Shown here: in pieces, positions 7,926-16,695 of the stretch
Layout of the letters: every line of letters begins with the position of its first letter
How positions within the stretch are numbered: position 1 is the first letter of the stretch
NCBI GenBank assembly: GCA_944384375.1
Contig: CALWTE010000007.1
Coordinates: 1 to 55,722, forward strand
Direction of reading: 5' to 3'
DNA from: an uncultured Clostridia bacterium
GTDB taxonomy: Bacteria; Bacillota; Clostridia; Christensenellales; UBA1242
Length of the DNA stretch: 55,722 nt
Program-made: the position numbers and the translations under genes
The notes under the pieces: generated by a model
What the model was told of the DNA's origin: nothing
Database searches by the model: none
Seen by the model: only the letters and a program-made list of their open reading frames with translations

Positions 7926-9097
7926 CTTTGTCTAAAACCTTTAAAGTTTCTTTTAAAATCTAGGGTAAATTTTGCCGCGTATGTGCTGGTGCTTTGTCTA
8001 TAAATATTTAATAGCACTCCTATTCCTGCCATAAACATTACTATACTAGTACTCCCCGCGCTCACCAAAGGCAGTGGTAATCCAGTAGGCGGAATTGCAC
8101 CAGTTACAACTGCGATATTAAGTAAGACTTGTACCGCTAAAATTGTGGTAATACCGATTGCCAAATAGCAACCAAACCTATCTTTTGCGTTTATACCTAT
8201 TTTGAAACCATAGTAAATTAAGAGAGCAAAAGCGAGCACTACACATATACAACCAACAAAGCCGAGTTCTTCACCTATTATACTAAAGATAAAATCGCTT
8301 TCTGAAAAAGGAAGGAAGGAATATTTTTGCCTTGAATTAAACAAACCGACACCAAACCAGCCTCCCGAACCTAGGGAGTAGAGAGATTGAATTAACTGAA
8401 AACCTTCCCCTTGCGGACTCGCCCACGGGTCAAGAAAGGCAAGTAACCTTTGCAACCTATACGGCTCTAAAATAATTAACACTGGTATTAATGCAACCGC
8501 AGGAATGGCTAGTAATAATAAATGTTTTAGTCGCATTCCGCCAACCAAAAGCATTGTAAGCATAAGTAGCCCGACACAAATTGTAATAGACATATTTGGC
8601 TCTAGAATAATAAGTAAGCACATTAGCCCGCCCGCACAAATTACTGGCAACGCCCCCCTAAAGGTCGTCATTTTATCTTTAAAACGTGCCATATAAGTAG
8701 CGGCAAAGATTATAAAACAAAATTTTGCTATTTCACTAGCCTGAAAACTAAACGCACCAAAGCCTATCCAACGTTTTGCACCGTATGACTCTATTCCTAT
8801 TCCTGGAATAAATACAATAAGTAAAACCACTATTCCTAGCCCTAATGCAATAAGCCAAAACTTTTTAAGTATTTCATAATCAATAAAATAGCAAAGAACC
8901 ATTACCGCAATGCCTAAAATAACGCCTATGATTTGTTTGGTCGTAAAAAACATTGCATCGCCATACAACCTTTCGGCATTATAATTTGAAGCGGAATGTA
9001 CCATAATAATTCCAAAAATGGCAATTCCTACGGTCAATAAAAACACAGGCAAGCAAAATTTGTGCGGTCCGCGATAAAAAATATTAAATTTCACCAT
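7901..9097 (-). CDS. ftsW: FtsW/SpoVE-type SEDS peptidoglycan glycosyltransferase
   Basis: SEDS-family lipid II polymerase working with a class B PBP at the division or spore septum. 398 residues with about ten membrane segments. Family marks include RWIGFGAFSFQASEIAKF near residues 110-127, WGSPQGEGFQLIQSLYSLGSGG-like text (here DPWASPQGEGFQLIQS) and the C-terminal IPPTGLPLPLVSAGSTS. It is last in the dcw cluster and overlaps murD by 14 bases. In Bacillus this position is held by SpoVE, while FtsW is elsewhere; the sequence alone does not tell vegetative FtsW from SpoVE. RodA is less likely because of the context. Confidence 0.9.
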   Translation of the reverse strand: MVKFNIFYRGPHKFCLPVFLLTVGIAIFGIIMVHSASNYNAERLYGDAMFFTTKQIIGVILGIAVMVLCYFIDYEILKKFWLIALGLGIVVLLIVFIPGIGIESYGAKRWIGFGAFSFQASEIAKFCFIIFAATYMARFKDKMTTFRGALPVICAGGLMCLLIILEPNMSITICVGLLMLTMLLVGGMRLKHLLLLAIPAVALIPVLIILEPYRLQRLLAFLDPWASPQGEGFQLIQSLYSLGSGGWFGVGLFNSRQKYSFLPFSESDFIFSIIGEELGFVGCICVVLAFALLIYYGFKIGINAKDRFGCYLAIGITTILAVQVLLNIAVVTGAIPPTGLPLPLVSAGSTSIVMFMAGIGVLLNIYRQSTSTYAAKFTLDFKRNFKGFRQRKNLPSIR

Positions 9098-10439
9098 TCA
9101 ACTCCGAAACTAAATTACAAAAATACTTACCCCTTTCTTCAAAATTTGCAAATTCGTCAAAACTAGCACATGCGGGACTGAGCAAAACCACTTCGCCTTG
9201 TCTTGATTTGTCCTTTGCAAAATTAAACGCATCATAAAATGTATTACTTAAATGAACTTTATTAAATTTAAACTTTTTGCAAGTTTTATAAATCTTTTTA
9301 CCTGTTTGTCCAAAAGCGACAATCTCAACAACATTCTTAGGCATTTGTTTAATCAAATTATCAAACTTTTCGCTCTTATCACTTCCACCTAACAATAGCC
9401 AAAGGGGTTCAGTAAAGCATTTTAATGCTACCAAAACAGAATCGGTATTTGTCGCTTTAGAATCATTGTAAAATTTTACGCCGTTGCATTCCCCCGCAAA
9501 TTCAATTCTATGACTAGGTGTTATTAATGTAGGAATTGCCTTTTGTATATTAATAGGCGCGACACCCGCACTTACTGCCATACCTACGGCGCACAAAAGA
9601 TTTTGTAAATTATGCTTGCCTTTTGGTTGAAATTCGTCTAAATCGGCTATAAAATTAACCTTATTATTTTCGTTCTTAAAAATTTTATTTTCTTTTATAT
9701 ATAATCCATTCTTGTTTTCTGGTAATTCTTCTAGGCTAAAAAACTCCACGTTTTCTCTATTCTCTGCTAGATTTTTAACCAAAGCATCGTCATAATTTAG
9801 GAAGATTTTTCCGTTTTTGTCTACACAGTCTAGAATTTTTTGCTTTGTTTTAAAATATTCATTAAAATTTGCGTATCTATCCAAATGATCTGGTGCGATA
9901 TTTATAAAGCCAGCACAATTAAATTTTAGTCCAGTACAGTATTCTAGTTGAAAACTACTAACTTCTAAAATTACCTTATCACTAGGCAAGATTTTTTCAA
10001 CTTCACTACTTAGTGGAGTACCAACATTTCCTAACAAATGAGTATTCATTCCTGCTGTTTTTAATATTTGATTTAAAAAATTTACTGTGGTAGTCTTTCC
10101 GTTTGTCCCCGTTACGGCATACATAGGAGCATTACAAAAATGACTAGCAAAAGCAAGTTCGCCTATGACTTTGATTTGATATTTTTCTATAAGTTTTAAC
10201 TCTTTTTTATTTAGTTTTACACCTGGACTAAGTACTATGCACAGTACTATGCATAGTGTTTTTGCGCATAATTTGTCTATTATAATGGCTTTTTCATTGA
10301 TTAAGCCCATTCTAACCAACTCTTTGGTTAAACCTTCTTTTTTATCATAAATATAGACTATTTTGCCCTTGTTTAGTAAAAAATTTGCTACTGCTATACC
10401 GCTCCTGCCCAAACCGATAACTAAATAATTTTCTTTCAA
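9084..10439 (-). CDS. murD: UDP-N-acetylmuramoylalanine--D-glutamate ligase (MurD), with repeat-derived insert
   Basis: ATP-dependent ligase adding D-Glu to UDP-MurNAc-L-Ala in the cytoplasm. 451 residues, three domains: UDP-binding N-domain (GLGRSGIAVANF near 9-20), Mur ATPase centre with P-loop GTNGKTTT at 111-118, and C-terminal ligase domain (FYNDSKATNTDS, LLGGSDKSEKF). Residues about 61-69 read TLCIVLCIVLSPG, where the family normally has a single strand followed by SPG; the extra residues are encoded by the TACTATGCATAGTA palindrome at 10231-10258. The reading frame stays open. It lies 13 bases downstream of mraY and overlaps ftsW. Confidence 0.96.
   Translation of the reverse strand: MKENYLVIGLGRSGIAVANFLLNKGKIVYIYDKKEGLTKELVRMGLINEKAIIIDKLCAKTLCIVLCIVLSPGVKLNKKELKLIEKYQIKVIGELAFASHFCNAPMYAVTGTNGKTTTVNFLNQILKTAGMNTHLLGNVGTPLSSEVEKILPSDKVILEVSSFQLEYCTGLKFNCAGFINIAPDHLDRYANFNEYFKTKQKILDCVDKNGKIFLNYDDALVKNLAENRENVEFFSLEELPENKNGLYIKENKIFKNENNKVNFIADLDEFQPKGKHNLQNLLCAVGMAVSAGVAPINIQKAIPTLITPSHRIEFAGECNGVKFYNDSKATNTDSVLVALKCFTEPLWLLLGGSDKSEKFDNLIKQMPKNVVEIVAFGQTGKKIYKTCKKFKFNKVHLSNTFYDAFNFAKDKSRQGEVVLLSPACASFDEFANFEERGKYFCNLVSELNGEI
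10231..10258. repeat. TACTATGCATAGTA-family repeat inside murD
   Basis: AGTACTATGCACAGTACTAT then GCATAGTG on the plus strand: two copies of the half unit in tandem, in frame with murD, coding for a C-I-V-L-C-I-V-L duplication. Same word family as 5666-5706, 26496-26548, 32854-32879 and 40352-40390. Confidence 0.85.
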
Positions 10440-10452
10440 AAGTACCGCCCCC

Positions 10453-11451
10453 CTATAGTAAACTTAAAATAACTGCAATTACCCCCGCAATTATTGTTAT
10501 TACTATATATATGGCGACAATTTTAGTTTCATTCATACCTTTTTGCTCAAAATGATGATGCAGTGGGGCCATTAGAAATACTCGTCTTTTGGTGCGTTTG
10601 TAATGAAGGACTTGAATCACTACGCTGACCGCACTCATTACAAACACGATACAAAGTATCGGCAGTAATAATGTCCAACCAGAAAATACTGCTAGACTCG
10701 TTATCAAGCCACCTAAGGCTAGCGAGCCAGTGTCCCCCATAAATACTTTTGCTGGGTAACTATTAAAGCACAGGAAGGCAAGCAAACCGCCCGCAGTCGT
10801 TGCGCCCGCTATTCTTAAGTTGCCTAGTTGTTCCGAAATATCTATTGCCCCGCCGTTTGCTAATAGTTGCGCATCAGTAATTCCTAAGATTACTACCAAA
10901 AATACAAGCATTATAAAACTTGTCCAGCCTGCCAGTCCGTCTAGCCCGTCGGTTAAGTTTGCCGAATTCGTCATTGCCAAAAATACAAAAATTACAAAAG
11001 GTATTATCCACCAGTCTATATCAATTGAGCCACCCCACGGCAAGTACATTACTGAACCCACGATGCCACTATAATACATATAAAAGCCAACAATTACAGC
11101 AATACCTACTTGACCGATTACCTTTTGATAGGCACGCAAGCCTAAATTCTTATGCGTGTGAACTTTTATAAAATCGTCTAAAAAACCTAGCAAGCAGTAA
11201 CTAAAAAACACACCTAGTGCTACATACATTACAGTTGCGTGACCGCGGGCAAAAATTAGGCTGACTATAATTGCAGGTAACACAAAAATCAGTCCACCCA
11301 TTGTAGGTGTACCTTGTTTATCCTTATGTGCAGTTACATATTCTAAAATTTCTTGTCTAGCCCCTACTTTTTTAGCCAGTTTAATTACAAATGGCGCAAG
11401 TAGTACACTTACTAAAAAAGTGGCTAAAAAAGCAAGGAGAACAATTATCAT
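10453..11451 (-). CDS. mraY: Phospho-N-acetylmuramoyl-pentapeptide-transferase (MraY)
   Basis: Membrane enzyme moving phospho-MurNAc-pentapeptide to undecaprenyl phosphate, forming lipid I. 332 residues with about ten membrane segments. Family motifs seen: KQGTPTMGGLIF near residues 46-57, LLGFLDDFIKV (catalytic Asp pair region), ANLTDGLDGLAGW and the HHHFEQKG motif near the C-terminus. It overlaps murE by four bases (ATGA-type coupling) and precedes murD by 13 bases, in the standard dcw order. Confidence 0.97.
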   Translation of the reverse strand: MIIVLLAFLATFLVSVLLAPFVIKLAKKVGARQEILEYVTAHKDKQGTPTMGGLIFVLPAIIVSLIFARGHATVMYVALGVFFSYCLLGFLDDFIKVHTHKNLGLRAYQKVIGQVGIAVIVGFYMYYSGIVGSVMYLPWGGSIDIDWWIIPFVIFVFLAMTNSANLTDGLDGLAGWTSFIMLVFLVVILGITDAQLLANGGAIDISEQLGNLRIAGATTAGGLLAFLCFNSYPAKVFMGDTGSLALGGLITSLAVFSGWTLLLPILCIVFVMSAVSVVIQVLHYKRTKRRVFLMAPLHHHFEQKGMNETKIVAIYIVITIIAGVIAVILSLL

Positions 11452-12914
11452 TTAACAGCCTCTATTTGCAATTTTTGGTATTCTGTCTTTACGGTTTCGC
11501 TATCGCTATATGGTATTTTTTTGCCCTTAATGTCTAGATAATCTTCTGCGCCTTTCCCCGCGATAACAGCCACGTCGCCTTTATCTAATCTACCTAATAC
11601 ATAATTTATTGCCTTTTTGCGATTTGTTATGCAAATATATTGATTTGTTATATCTTTTATGCCTGCTTCTACGTCTTTTACAATCATATCAGGGTCTTCA
11701 AAACGTGGATTATCACTAGTGATTACCGTAAAATCTGCTAATTCGCCACTAATTTTACCCATTATAGGACGTTTACCCGTATCTCTATTACCGCCACAAC
11801 CAAACAACGAATATACTTTGCCCGAGCAGACTTTTCTCACGCTGGACAAAATATTACTCAGCCCGTCTGGCGTATGTGCGTAATCTATTACAACATATGC
11901 GCCATTCGGTAATTTCATAACATTAAATCTGCCCGCCACGAAATCCATAGTACTTAGCCCCATTTTTATTGCCGTTTGCGGCACGTCTAAACAATCACAG
12001 GCGGTTGCCGCTGCCAGAGCATTATAGACGTTAAATTCACCGATTAGCCTAGTATTAATCGCTTGCAAATTGTCTTCGTCATTTAAGAAGAATGTTGTGC
12101 CGTTTAGTGAATATTTAATATTTGTAGCAAAGCAGTCGGCTGGTTCTTTTAACCCGTAACTTTTTACTTCTATATCTTTATTTTTATTCAAAACTAAATC
12201 TAGACCGACTTTATCATCTACATTCACTACACCTATTTTACAAAACTTAGAACTAATAAAAGATTGCTTTGTCTTTGCATAGTTTTCAAATGTTTTAAAA
12301 AAATCTAAGTGGTCTTGCGTAACGTTAGTCAGCACGCCCACGTCACAAACCACACCTGCCATTTTGTCTAAGGCTATTGCGTGCGCACTTACTTCCATAA
12401 CGACTGTATCCACTCCGCTATCTACCATTTGTCTAAAAATTTTGTGCAGTTCTATTGAATCTGGCGTAGTAAGTGTGGCGGGGTGTTTTTCTTGTCCTAT
12501 CATTACTCCTATTGTGCCGATTACTCCTACTCTATGCCCTGCCATTTCCAAAATATTTTTTATCATATAGGTGGTAGTAGTCTTACCGTTTGTCCCCGTA
12601 ATTCCCACAAGTTTAATTTTATCACGTGGGTGGTCGTAAAAATTTTCTGCGCACAAGCCTACAGCGTACCTAGTATTTTCAACTACAATTTGTGGAATAT
12701 CTAAGTCCAGTTTATGTTCTACAACAATTGCACTAGCGCCTTTTTCTATTGCTTGTTTTGCAAAAGTATGCCCGTCTACGTTTAGCCCGTTGATACAGAA
12801 AAACAAACCGCCTTTACTTAAATTGTTTGAATCTATACTCAAATTTGTAATATCTAAATTTAAATCATCATCACTTATAAAATTAACATTTTTTAAAATT
12901 TTACTTAGTTTCAT
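11448..12914 (-). CDS. murE: UDP-MurNAc-tripeptide synthetase (MurE), meso-DAP type
   Basis: Cytoplasmic ligase adding the third stem-peptide residue. With the start at 12914 it has 488 residues; AAGGGG sits seven bases upstream of this ATG, whereas a start 18 codons earlier would add an unrelated tail. P-loop GTNGKTTT is at 107-114, and DNPR at 401-404 is the known signature of enzymes that add meso-diaminopimelate rather than lysine, so the peptidoglycan is probably meso-DAP type. Standard three-domain Mur ligase length. It follows the PBP gene by 68 bases and overlaps mraY by four. Confidence 0.96.
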   Translation of the reverse strand: MKLSKILKNVNFISDDDLNLDITNLSIDSNNLSKGGLFFCINGLNVDGHTFAKQAIEKGASAIVVEHKLDLDIPQIVVENTRYAVGLCAENFYDHPRDKIKLVGITGTNGKTTTTYMIKNILEMAGHRVGVIGTIGVMIGQEKHPATLTTPDSIELHKIFRQMVDSGVDTVVMEVSAHAIALDKMAGVVCDVGVLTNVTQDHLDFFKTFENYAKTKQSFISSKFCKIGVVNVDDKVGLDLVLNKNKDIEVKSYGLKEPADCFATNIKYSLNGTTFFLNDEDNLQAINTRLIGEFNVYNALAAATACDCLDVPQTAIKMGLSTMDFVAGRFNVMKLPNGAYVVIDYAHTPDGLSNILSSVRKVCSGKVYSLFGCGGNRDTGKRPIMGKISGELADFTVITSDNPRFEDPDMIVKDVEAGIKDITNQYICITNRKKAINYVLGRLDKGDVAVIAGKGAEDYLDIKGKKIPYSDSETVKTEYQKLQIEAVK

Positions 12915-12982
12915 TTTAACCCCTTTTTTATTATACAAAAGAAAATTGCAATTTAACCCTAACCGCAAAAGAAGTCAAAAAA

Positions 12983-14884
12983 CTACGTTTTTAGCATAAT
13001 TATTGCACCAGCAAACAACATTTCGCCAGCAGGGACACTTTGCCACGTAACAAATCCGCCTTCGCCGTCAATTTCAAACTCTAATTTAATTTTCTTCAAC
13101 GTGCTAACTGCTTGCGTAATAGACATTCCTATAAGATTAGGCACTTCTATATTTGGTTCTAATTTTTCTAAATCTTCATTTAAGTTAGTAGGCGCGATAT
13201 TTTTATAAGTAAAGATGCCACTAAAAATTTGTTTTGCATATGGGGCTGCCACCATACTTCCATAATAAACGCCCGTACCAGGTTCATCTACGCATAGTAG
13301 CAACACGTACTCTGGGTCTTCCACTGGATAACAACCTATGAAACTAGAAACATACTTTCCGCTAGCAACATGGCCGTCTTCATACTTTTGCGCTGTACCC
13401 GTTTTACCACCTATCCTGTAACCTGGTACGAAACTATATAGCCCCTTGGTGCTAACCACTTGTTCCATAAGCATAGATAACTGCGAACTTACTTCTTTAT
13501 CAAGCACTTTTCTAATAGCGACAGAGCCAAATTCACGAGTTACGCCGTCAGCACTGGTAATAGACTTCACAAAATGCGGTTGATACAACGTGCCATTTAA
13601 TAGTCCGCAAACACTGGTAATCATCTGCAACGGAGTAACTGCAATTGCTTGCCCAAATGATATACGCGCCAAATCTACATTTTTTATATTATTTATATCC
13701 ATCATAATGCCCGAACTTTCGCCATAGAAATCAACGCCAGTCGCTTGACCTATACCGAATTTTTCTAGGTATTCATACAACTTTTCCTTGCCGAGTCTTA
13801 ATCCTAAGTCCATAAAAACACTATTGCAACTGTTACACAGCCCTTCTACAAGTGTTTGGGAACCGTGCCCAGACGTACGCCAACATTTAATTTTTTCACC
13901 GTCAACTATTCTATAACCTGGGTCATAAAATTTTTCGTCTAGTGAAGTTATACCTTCGCTAAGGGCGGCTGAAATTGTAAAAAGTTTAAACGTACTACCT
14001 GGCTCATACACGTCAACTATATTTATATTTTTGCTATATGCTAGCAATTTTTCAACATCATCGCGTGGTGGATTATTTAAATCAAAACTAGGCTTAGACA
14101 CCATTGAAACAATTTCGCCATTTTTAGGATTCATTATAATAGCAGTGACACCTTTTGCCTGTTGCTCCTCTAACGCCTTTTGCGCTACGTCTTCTAAAAT
14201 CTGCTGAATTTCCACATCTATTGTCAAAGTTATGTCGCACCCTGCAATTCCTGGAATATAACTCGTCGTAGCATTTGAAAGTTCTACACCTGTAATAGTA
14301 CTCTCAGTTAAAGTTTGCCCGTCTGTACCTGTCAAAAAATTGTTGTAATACGCTTCTAGTCCCGCTTGCCCTACATTGTCAATCGTGGTAAAGCCTAAGA
14401 CTGATGTCAACAAGTCATTATAAGGGTATTGCCTTGTGCTTGTTTCACTTAAATAGATTCCGTCAAGGTTTGCAGATAAAATTTCTTTAGCGACATTTGA
14501 GTCCACTTGCTGAGCAATCAAAGTTTCGCTGACGTTAGTTTTCGTAACCTTTTCGTAAACCGTGTCGTAATCTAAATTTAAGTAGTTACACAGAGTTTGA
14601 GTTACTGCTTCAGGGCTTTTTACATTGCTCCCCCTGACGTATACATTAAAACTAGTATAACTGCTTGCCAAAATGTTGTTATTTGTATCTAGAATTTTGC
14701 CACGCAAACCTGAAATAGGCAAATCTCTCGTCCACTGGCTGATAGCTCGCATTTGCAAATCTTCACCTTGAATAATTTGGACAAAAAATAGTTTGCCGAT
14801 TATGCAGAGAAAAAGAAAGGCTATTATACAAATAATGCATAATAGTCTCTTTTGTAAACTTGTGATAGTAAATTTTTTAATCAT
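12983..14884 (-). CDS. Class B penicillin-binding protein with one PASTA domain (FtsI/PBP2B or SpoVD type)
   Basis: Septal transpeptidase cross-linking stem peptides outside the membrane. 633 residues: one membrane span (about 13-36), dimerisation domain (about 50-215), transpeptidase domain with active-site STFK at 297-300, SCN at 352-354 and KTGT at 494-497, then one PASTA domain (about 572-633, starting EVPNLIGMSITQAV). All catalytic motifs are intact. It sits between the ftsL-like gene and murE, the position shared by pbpB and spoVD in Bacillus. A single C-terminal PASTA fits SpoVD; PBP2B of Bacillus has two, but a vegetative role is equally possible as no other class B PBP is visible here. 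Confidence 0.95.
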   Translation of the reverse strand: MIKKFTITSLQKRLLCIICIIAFLFLCIIGKLFFVQIIQGEDLQMRAISQWTRDLPISGLRGKILDTNNNILASSYTSFNVYVRGSNVKSPEAVTQTLCNYLNLDYDTVYEKVTKTNVSETLIAQQVDSNVAKEILSANLDGIYLSETSTRQYPYNDLLTSVLGFTTIDNVGQAGLEAYYNNFLTGTDGQTLTESTITGVELSNATTSYIPGIAGCDITLTIDVEIQQILEDVAQKALEEQQAKGVTAIIMNPKNGEIVSMVSKPSFDLNNPPRDDVEKLLAYSKNINIVDVYEPGSTFKLFTISAALSEGITSLDEKFYDPGYRIVDGEKIKCWRTSGHGSQTLVEGLCNSCNSVFMDLGLRLGKEKLYEYLEKFGIGQATGVDFYGESSGIMMDINNIKNVDLARISFGQAIAVTPLQMITSVCGLLNGTLYQPHFVKSITSADGVTREFGSVAIRKVLDKEVSSQLSMLMEQVVSTKGLYSFVPGYRIGGKTGTAQKYEDGHVASGKYVSSFIGCYPVEDPEYVLLLCVDEPGTGVYYGSMVAAPYAKQIFSGIFTYKNIAPTNLNEDLEKLEPNIEVPNLIGMSITQAVSTLKKIKLEFEIDGEGGFVTWQSVPAGEMLFAGAIIMLKT

Positions 14885-14898
14885 TCCGCCTCCAAAAT

Positions 14899-15630
14899 CT
14901 ACCTACCAAACAAATATGAAATAAAATCTGATAACTTATTAAAGAAATTGTTGCTTGTGGTAATGTCTATATCGTTCGTAGGCGAAATGTCTACTGTCGT
15001 CCCACCTTCCATAGACTCCATACCGTCAGGCACATAACCCGAACCACTAGAAATGCTACCTTGCAATCCATCTAACTCCTGTTCTTGCTGAGCGAGTGCA
15101 CCTTCGCTCATATCCACCTGCCTATCAATAGAACCGATTGCCAAAGCATTACAAATTATCAAACCGAGTAGCAAAACAGCACAACAGGCACCCGTAGAAA
15201 TCCAAAGTTTCATTCTAGACGAAATTTTCTTAGATTTTTTTGTAGTTTCACCTTTATCTTCGTATGCTTTTATCTCAATAGTTGGGGTTTCAGGTGTTTC
15301 TACGACGTCTTGATAAGTCTCTTTGTGTAAATTCTTTTCACGTAGTTTTGTTAAACTATCACTATCGCCAAAGAATGGATTTGCTACGCCATTTGGCTTA
15401 GTCTCCGTCTTTGAAATTGCCTGTCTGTCTATTTCGTCATAAACTTTGTTAAGATTTTCCGCCTTGTGAGAATTATCAAAACGACTTACTTCTCTCTCTA
15501 TCTCAGTAGGTTTTTCTTGCGGAATGGTGTTTTGTTCTACTCTTTTATCAATCAAGTCCGTTACATTTGTTTGTGTAGGTCTCTCTAAAGTCGTAGTCGT
15601 CGTATTATTTTCGTCAAATTTAAAAGACAT
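14899..15630 (-). CDS. FtsL-like bitopic membrane protein with long cytoplasmic tail
   Basis: 243 residues in the ftsL slot between rsmH and the PBP gene. One membrane span (about 142-166) follows a positively charged KKSKKISSRMK stop, so the N-terminal 140 residues are cytoplasmic. Outside is a short heptad-like segment (about 168-190, QVDMSEGALAQQEQELDGL) where FtsL/DivIC proteins have their coiled coil, then a Gly/Ser-rich, poorly conserved tail. FtsL-family proteins bind DivIB and activate FtsWI. Sequence similarity is weak and the topology and position are the main evidence. The cytoplasmic tail is much longer and more polar than in typical FtsL. Confidence 0.6.
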   Translation of the reverse strand: MSFKFDENNTTTTTLERPTQTNVTDLIDKRVEQNTIPQEKPTEIEREVSRFDNSHKAENLNKVYDEIDRQAISKTETKPNGVANPFFGDSDSLTKLREKNLHKETYQDVVETPETPTIEIKAYEDKGETTKKSKKISSRMKLWISTGACCAVLLLGLIICNALAIGSIDRQVDMSEGALAQQEQELDGLQGSISSGSGYVPDGMESMEGGTTVDISPTNDIDITTSNNFFNKLSDFISYLFGR

Positions 15631-15661
15631 AATAATATACTCTCCCTTTTTTTATTTTAGA

Positions 15662-16594
15662 CTAGATTTTCTCTAAAACTCGTAATTTTGCACTATGTGA
15701 ACGTGGATTTATTGTTAGTTCGGCTTCATTTGGTAAAATAGGCTTTTTGTTTATTAATTTCACTTCTGCTTTGTGGTGGCAAGTGCAAACAGGCATTTTT
15801 TTATCGCAAATGCAGTCGCTAGATAACAGTTTATACGCTTCCTTTACAATTCTATCTTCCAAAGAGTGAAAGGTTATGATTGCCAACCTTCCACCTTTAT
15901 TTAGATTTTTTCGTACACAATTTAGTATAAATTCTCGTAAACCGTCTAACTCGCCATTTACTTCAATTCTAATGGCTTGAAAAATGCGTTTTGCGGGGTG
16001 TCCGCTTGATTTTTTAGAAAATGGAACACATTTTTTCACAATGTCTGCAAGTTGCTGAGTGGTTACAATCGGTGCAATTTGTCGTGCCTTTACTATTGCA
16101 TCTGCAATTTTTTTTGAAAATTTTTCTTCGCCATATTCAAAAAATATTCTAGTTAAATCTTCTTTGCTATATTCATTTACTACCGTCTCGGCATTCACCT
16201 TTGCGTCCGCGTCCATGCACATATTTAGCGGGCCGTCATTTATGTAACTAAAACCCCGTTCTGCATTATCTATTTGGTAACTACTTACCCCTAAATCAAG
16301 TAAAACACCGTCAAGCCCTAGTATACCATTTTCCTGCAAAAACTTTTCGTAATTTTTGAAATTATCGTGCACAAAATAAACTTGTCCAGCCGATTTTACA
16401 CGAGTTTTGGCAAAATCAATCGCTTCTTTATCCAAATCAAAGCAAATTAGCTTTCCGTCATTATTTAATTTAGATGCAATAATAGAACTATGTCCGCCCC
16501 CGCCCAAAGTGCCGTCCATATATACGCCGTTTGGCTTGATATTTAAGGCATCAATACATTCATTAAGTAGTACTGATGTGTGTTTAAATTCCAT
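15662..16594 (-). CDS. rsmH: 16S rRNA (cytosine(1402)-N(4))-methyltransferase RsmH
   Basis: SAM-dependent methyltransferase (formerly MraW) modifying C1402 in the ribosomal P site. 310 residues, full length. Motif I is DGTLGGGGHS at residues 27-36, followed by GVLLDLGVSSYQID, the GHPAKRIFQAIRIEVN motif and IITFHSLEDRIVK near the C-terminus. A CXCDKKMPVCTCH cysteine cluster near residue 275 is typical of the family. It opens the dcw cluster proper; no mraZ precedes it, and a phosphoesterase gene lies upstream instead. Confidence 0.97.
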   Translation of the reverse strand: MEFKHTSVLLNECIDALNIKPNGVYMDGTLGGGGHSSIIASKLNNDGKLICFDLDKEAIDFAKTRVKSAGQVYFVHDNFKNYEKFLQENGILGLDGVLLDLGVSSYQIDNAERGFSYINDGPLNMCMDADAKVNAETVVNEYSKEDLTRIFFEYGEEKFSKKIADAIVKARQIAPIVTTQQLADIVKKCVPFSKKSSGHPAKRIFQAIRIEVNGELDGLREFILNCVRKNLNKGGRLAIITFHSLEDRIVKEAYKLLSSDCICDKKMPVCTCHHKAEVKLINKKPILPNEAELTINPRSHSAKLRVLEKI

Positions 16595-16612
16595 TTTTGC
16601 ACCCCCTTTTAT

Positions 16613-16656
16613 TTACACTTCACAAACTAAGGTTAGTTTGCAATCTACCTGGTTTG
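16613..16656 (-). pseudogene. Degenerate duplicate of the phosphoesterase gene 3' tail
   Basis: Just downstream of the phosphoesterase stop, the minus strand can be read as QVDCKLTLVCEV followed by TAA. The real gene ends with DQVNCKLTEVCEVNSNNN. About 44 bases match with roughly two thirds identity. This points to an old tandem duplication of the gene end, not a functional gene. Confidence 0.7.
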
Positions 16657-16663
16657 TGTTTGT

Positions 16664-16694
16664 ATATTGCAAAATGCTTCGCTTTTCGCAATAT
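16664..16694. repeat. Imperfect inverted repeat between phosphoesterase and rsmH
   Basis: ATATTGCAAAATGC, loop TTC, GCTTTTCGCAATAT. A 14-base stem with two mismatches and no T run, so it is not a terminator. It could be an RNA processing or stability hairpin within the operon. Confidence 0.6.
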
Positions 16695-16695
16695 G

